Shown here: one piece after another, positions 61,016 through 64,000 of the stretch | Layout of the letters: every line of letters begins with the position of its first letter | Numbering within the stretch: the stretch's first letter is position 1 | Origin: Pseudomonas sp. GM74 | GTDB lineage: Bacteria; Pseudomonadota; Gammaproteobacteria; Pseudomonadales; Pseudomonadaceae | Direction: 5' to 3' | Assembly: GCF_000282455.1 (NCBI RefSeq) | Contig: NZ_AKJG01000096.1 | Span: 26,322 to 90,321 of the forward strand | DNA: 64,000 bases | Notes under the pieces: model-generated | Database searches by the model: none | Seen by the model: the letters and a program-made list of their open reading frames with translations, nothing else | Told to the model about the DNA's origin: nothing | Position numbers and translations under genes: made by a program

Positions 61016-62452
61016 TTAGCGCTTGCTCGAAGCCAGCAGAGTGGCTTTTTCCTGTTCCATGCGCGCCATCAGTGGCTGGCTTTGGGCGAGGAAGCGTGCG
61101 CGTTCGGCCTTGGCAATCGGATCGGCCATTGGCAGTTTCTGGCCCAGCGGGTCGACGTGCACACCATTGACCTGGAACTCATAGTGCAGGTGCGGCCCGG
61201 TGGAGAGGCCGGTGGTGCCGATATAGCCAATTACCTGGCCCTGTTTCACTGTGCCGCCAGTCTTCACGCCCTTGGCGAAGCCTTGCATGTGGCCGTAGAG
61301 CGTTGTGTAGGTGTTGCCGTGCTGGAGGACCACGGTATTGCCGTAGCCACCGCGGCGGCCGGCCAGCAGCACCTTGCCATCACCGGCAGCCTTGATCGGC
61401 GTACCGCGTGGTGCTGCGTAGTCGACGCCTTTGTGGGCGCGGATCTTGTTCAGGATCGGGTGTTTGCGGCCCATGGAAAATTTCGAGCTGATGCGGGCGA
61501 AGTCCACCGGTGTGCGGATGAACGCCTTGCGCATGCTGTTGCCGTCTGCGGTGTAGTAGCTGCTGTTGCCTTGTTTGTTGGTGTAGCGCACGGCGGTGTA
61601 GGTCTTGCCGCGGTTGGTGAAGCGCGCCGACAGGATCGGGCCAGTGCCGACGGCCTTGCCATTGACCACTTTTTGCTCGTAGATCACGTCGAATTCGTCG
61701 CCCTGGCGAATATCCTGGGCGAAGTCCACGTCGTAGCCAAACACACTGGCCATGTCCATGGTCAGGCTGTGAGACAGGCCGGCCCGTGCTGCGGACTGGG
61801 ACAGCGAGCTGTTGATCACGCCATGTACATAGGCAGAGCGCACGGTCGGTTTCGCGGTAATGCGGTTGAAGGTGTAGCCCCTGTCGTTCTTGGTCAGGCT
61901 GATGCTTTCGAGGTCGTTGAGCTTGCTGTGCAGGTTGGTCAGCTGGCCGTCAGGGCTCAGTTCGAACTCGAGTTTTTGCCCGTGCTTGAGCTGGCTGAAC
62001 TGCTTGGCCTGCTTGTCGCTGGCCAGCACGTCATGCACTGAGGTGGACGGGAGGCCGACCTTCTCGAACAGTGTCGAGAGGGTGTCACCCTTGGTGACGA
62101 TCACTTCCCTGTGGCTTGCCGACTTCTTTTCTTCGACGACCGGCGCCGGCGCCAGCGCCGGTGCAGGTTCGGCTTGAGCGGTTTCCTGAGTGTCCTCGGC
62201 GCTGTTGTCGATCTGCGCGAAGGGGGAGGTTGCTGGTTCATTTGTGGCTTGAACGGCGTCAGCAGCGTCTTGATCTTGTGTCAGTTGTTCAGCAGGGCTT
62301 TCCAGTTCAAGACTCAGGGTTGTCTTTTTGGCTTCGACATCACTGGAAGGGAATACCAGGAGCGCCAGACTGAGAAGGGCGGCGATGCCACTTGCGGCAA
62401 GCAAGTGGGTCTTCGGGTAAAGCGGCGGCGCTTTAGACGATTCTGTGGTCAT
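61016..62452 (-). CDS. M23 family peptidoglycan endopeptidase (MepM-like)
   Basis: This 478-residue protein has one N-terminal membrane helix (about 17-35), a Glu/Ala/Gln-rich linker, and an OapA/LysM-like domain (REVIVTKGDTLSTLFEKVGL near 120). The C-terminal M23 metallopeptidase carries HKGVDYAAPRG, LYGHMQGF and HLHYEF, so zinc ligands are intact. It should cut peptide cross-links in the cell wall during growth. The ATG at 62452 is chosen by family start; its ribosome site is poor. It precedes anmK by 3 bases, linking murein cutting and recycling. Confidence 0.9.
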   Translation of the reverse strand: MTTESSKAPPLYPKTHLLAASGIAALLSLALLVFPSSDVEAKKTTLSLELESPAEQLTQDQDAADAVQATNEPATSPFAQIDNSAEDTQETAQAEPAPALAPAPVVEEKKSASHREVIVTKGDTLSTLFEKVGLPSTSVHDVLASDKQAKQFSQLKHGQKLEFELSPDGQLTNLHSKLNDLESISLTKNDRGYTFNRITAKPTVRSAYVHGVINSSLSQSAARAGLSHSLTMDMASVFGYDVDFAQDIRQGDEFDVIYEQKVVNGKAVGTGPILSARFTNRGKTYTAVRYTNKQGNSSYYTADGNSMRKAFIRTPVDFARISSKFSMGRKHPILNKIRAHKGVDYAAPRGTPIKAAGDGKVLLAGRRGGYGNTVVLQHGNTYTTLYGHMQGFAKGVKTGGTVKQGQVIGYIGTTGLSTGPHLHYEFQVNGVHVDPLGQKLPMADPIAKAERARFLAQSQPLMARMEQEKATLLASSKR

Positions 62453-62663
62453 AGGTGGTTTTGACTTTGAAAAAGATGAATTGGAAAAGATGAATGACAT
62501 GATGAAGATGAAATAACTGTATAAAATATAACCAAATCATCTCTGAAGCAAGTCCGCAGGCGCTCTGTCTGTGGATTGGCTTCCGTGCGCCGGGCAAACC
62601 TTGTATTTGACGCGCGATCTTGTATGGTTGGTTCCCTTTGAATCTGAGCCTTGCGGGTCTGTT

Positions 62664-63863
62664 ATGAAGTCGGTTGAAGAGCAGCTAGCGCTGATCAAAC
62701 GTGGTGCGGAAGAACTGTTGGTCGAGTCCGAGCTGATTGAAAAGCTCAAGCGTGGCCAGCCGCTGCGTATTAAGGCGGGCTTCGATCCAACGGCTCCGGA
62801 CCTGCACTTGGGTCACACCGTGCTTATCAATAAGCTGCGCCAGTTCCAGGAGCTGGGGCATCAGGTGATCTTCCTTATCGGTGACTTCACCGGGATGATC
62901 GGTGATCCGAGCGGCAAGAGTGCCACGCGCCCGCCGCTCACTCGCGAACAAGTCCTCGAGAATGCCGAGACCTACAAGACTCAGGTGTTCAAGATTCTCG
63001 ATCCGGCAAAAACCGAAGTGGCATTCAACTCCACCTGGATGGATCAGATGGGGCCGGCCGACTTCATTCGCCTGACTTCGCAATACACCGTGGCTCGCAT
63101 GCTCGAGCGCGATGACTTCGACAAGCGCTACACCACCAATCAGCCAATCGCCATCCATGAGTTCCTTTATCCGCTGGTTCAGGGTTACGACTCGGTAGCT
63201 CTGCGTGCAGACGTCGAGCTCGGCGGCACCGATCAGAAGTTCAACTTGCTGATGGGGCGTGAGTTGCAGCGTGGTTATGGTCAGGAGGCCCAGTGCATCT
63301 TGACCATGCCGTTGCTTGAAGGTCTGGATGGTGTGAAGAAGATGTCCAAGTCCTTGGGCAACTACGTCGGTATCCAGGAAGCGCCGGGTGTGATGTACGG
63401 CAAGCTGGTCTCCATTCCGGATGCGCTGATGTGGCGTTACTTCGAGTTGCTCAGCTTCCGCTCCATGGATGAGATCAATGCGTTCCGCGCAGATGTAGAG
63501 GCGGGTGCCAATCCGCGCGACATCAAGATCAAGCTGGCTGAAGAGATCGTTGCGCGCTTCCATGGTGAGGAGGCTGCGGCCAATGCCCATCGTGCCGCCG
63601 GTAACCGCATGAAGGATGGCGAGCTGCCGGACGATCTGCCGGAAATCGAATTGACTGCTGCCGAGGATATGCCGATCGCTGCCGTCCTTAATAAAGCAGG
63701 GCTGGTCAAGAATTCGGCGGTGGCTCGAGATCTCCTGGGTTCCGGTGGTGTACGTATAGATGGTGAGGTTGTCGATCGCACCTTTATATATGCACTGGGC
63801 GCGACCCATGTTTGCCAGGCCGGCAAGAAGGCATTTGCGCGTATTACGCTCAAATCCGAATAA
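62664..63863 (+). CDS. tyrS: Tyrosyl-tRNA synthetase
   Basis: This 399-residue class I synthetase charges tRNA-Tyr. It has HLGH (HIGH motif) in PDLHLGHTVL, GDFTGMIGDPSGKSATR, KMSKSLGN and a C-terminal S4 RNA-binding domain (SAVARDLLGSGGVRIDGEVV). The ATG at 62664 gives the usual length; the frame runs upstream without a ribosome site. It is divergent from the M23 peptidase and next to the rRNA promoter. Confidence 0.97.
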   Translation: MKSVEEQLALIKRGAEELLVESELIEKLKRGQPLRIKAGFDPTAPDLHLGHTVLINKLRQFQELGHQVIFLIGDFTGMIGDPSGKSATRPPLTREQVLENAETYKTQVFKILDPAKTEVAFNSTWMDQMGPADFIRLTSQYTVARMLERDDFDKRYTTNQPIAIHEFLYPLVQGYDSVALRADVELGGTDQKFNLLMGRELQRGYGQEAQCILTMPLLEGLDGVKKMSKSLGNYVGIQEAPGVMYGKLVSIPDALMWRYFELLSFRSMDEINAFRADVEAGANPRDIKIKLAEEIVARFHGEEAAANAHRAAGNRMKDGELPDDLPEIELTAAEDMPIAAVLNKAGLVKNSAVARDLLGSGGVRIDGEVVDRTFIYALGATHVCQAGKKAFARITLKSE

Positions 63864-63878
63864 AGCTGAAATAGGGGG

Positions 63879-63906
63879 TTGACGGCGAATTCTAGAGGCC
63901 TATAAT
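63879..63906 (+). promoter_or_regulatory. Strong promoter of a probable rRNA operon
   Basis: TTGACG (63879-63884) and a perfect TATAAT (63901-63906) are 16 bases apart, with a C-rich discriminator (CGCCCC). The leader to the end of the window holds no gene. In P. aeruginosa an rRNA operon follows tyrS, so 16S rRNA should begin beyond the edge. Confidence 0.85.
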
Positions 63907-64000
63907 TCGCCCCACTTCCGGCGCAGTCGAAACGGAAAACTCCTTGGTAAACAACGAGTTACGCGGTTTTCGGCAGCAGGTTGCTTCAGTTCATCGAAGC

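Overview
The window is chromosomal DNA from a fluorescent Pseudomonas, most likely the P. fluorescens group. It is GC-rich, and it carries the rpsU-dnaG-rpoD block, vfr, the split trpE and trpGDC loci, the amgK-murU recycling pair and many Pseudomonas-type REP elements built on a GTGGGAGCGGGCTTGCTCGC core. Gene order broadly follows P. aeruginosa PAO1 from about PA0575 to PA0668, with local differences. No integrase, transposase, prophage, CRISPR array or secondary-metabolite cluster was seen.

Layout. 1-467: the 3' end of a membrane PQQ-glucose dehydrogenase. 517-3616: a small accessory block containing a four-helix membrane protein divergent from a stand-alone M41-like zinc peptidase, a DUF3077 gene, a structured non-coding stretch and a HigBA-like toxin-antitoxin pair. 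Near-identical terminators flank this block, and it abuts the 3' end of a tRNA-Ile2(CAT) gene. 3.7-12.2 kb (minus strand): rmcA (c-di-GMP), rpoD, dnaG and rpsU. 12.4-16.2 kb: tsaD, plsY, folB-folK and cca. 16.3-21.2 kb: the prkA-yeaH-spoVR stress module. 21.5-29.1 kb: the lptD-surA-pdxA-rsmA-apaG-apaH run with glpE downstream. 29.2-31.7 kb: amgK-murU-djlA. 31.8-40.8 kb: a DUF3530 protein, the AgtS/AgtR-type two-component system and an AgtABCD-type amino-acid ABC transporter. 41-42.2 kb: an iron-type alcohol dehydrogenase. 42.3-51.1 kb: rpe-gph-trpE, the estP autotransporter esterase, trpGDC and a lipoate-ligase-like gene. 51.1-58.2 kb: vfr, an OsmC-like gene, speD, coq7, a HIT protein, an SDR, a DUF805 protein, a nitronate-monooxygenase-family protein and hemJ. 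58.3-63.9 kb: argC, erpA, anmK, an M23 peptidase and tyrS. The window ends in the promoter and leader of what is probably an rRNA operon.

How the genes work together. Envelope upkeep is prominent: SurA folds and LptD inserts LPS; AnmK, AmgK and MurU are three enzymes of the MurNAc recycling route to UDP-MurNAc; MepM-like cuts murein. RmcA and AgtS both place a periplasmic solute-binding sensor in front of PAS domains, and AgtSR probably controls the adjacent transporter. Tryptophan synthesis is split into trpE and trpGDC, and each is preceded by a short leader reading frame ending in Ala-Arg-Trp-Arg-Trp-Arg-Ala. The trpE leader lies in frame inside the 3' end of gph and shares its stop codon; this is the most interesting small-scale structure in the window. 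The best candidates for undescribed biology are the orphan M41-like peptidase with its divergent membrane partner, the nested gph/trpE leader, and the REPIN placed inside the agt transporter operon.
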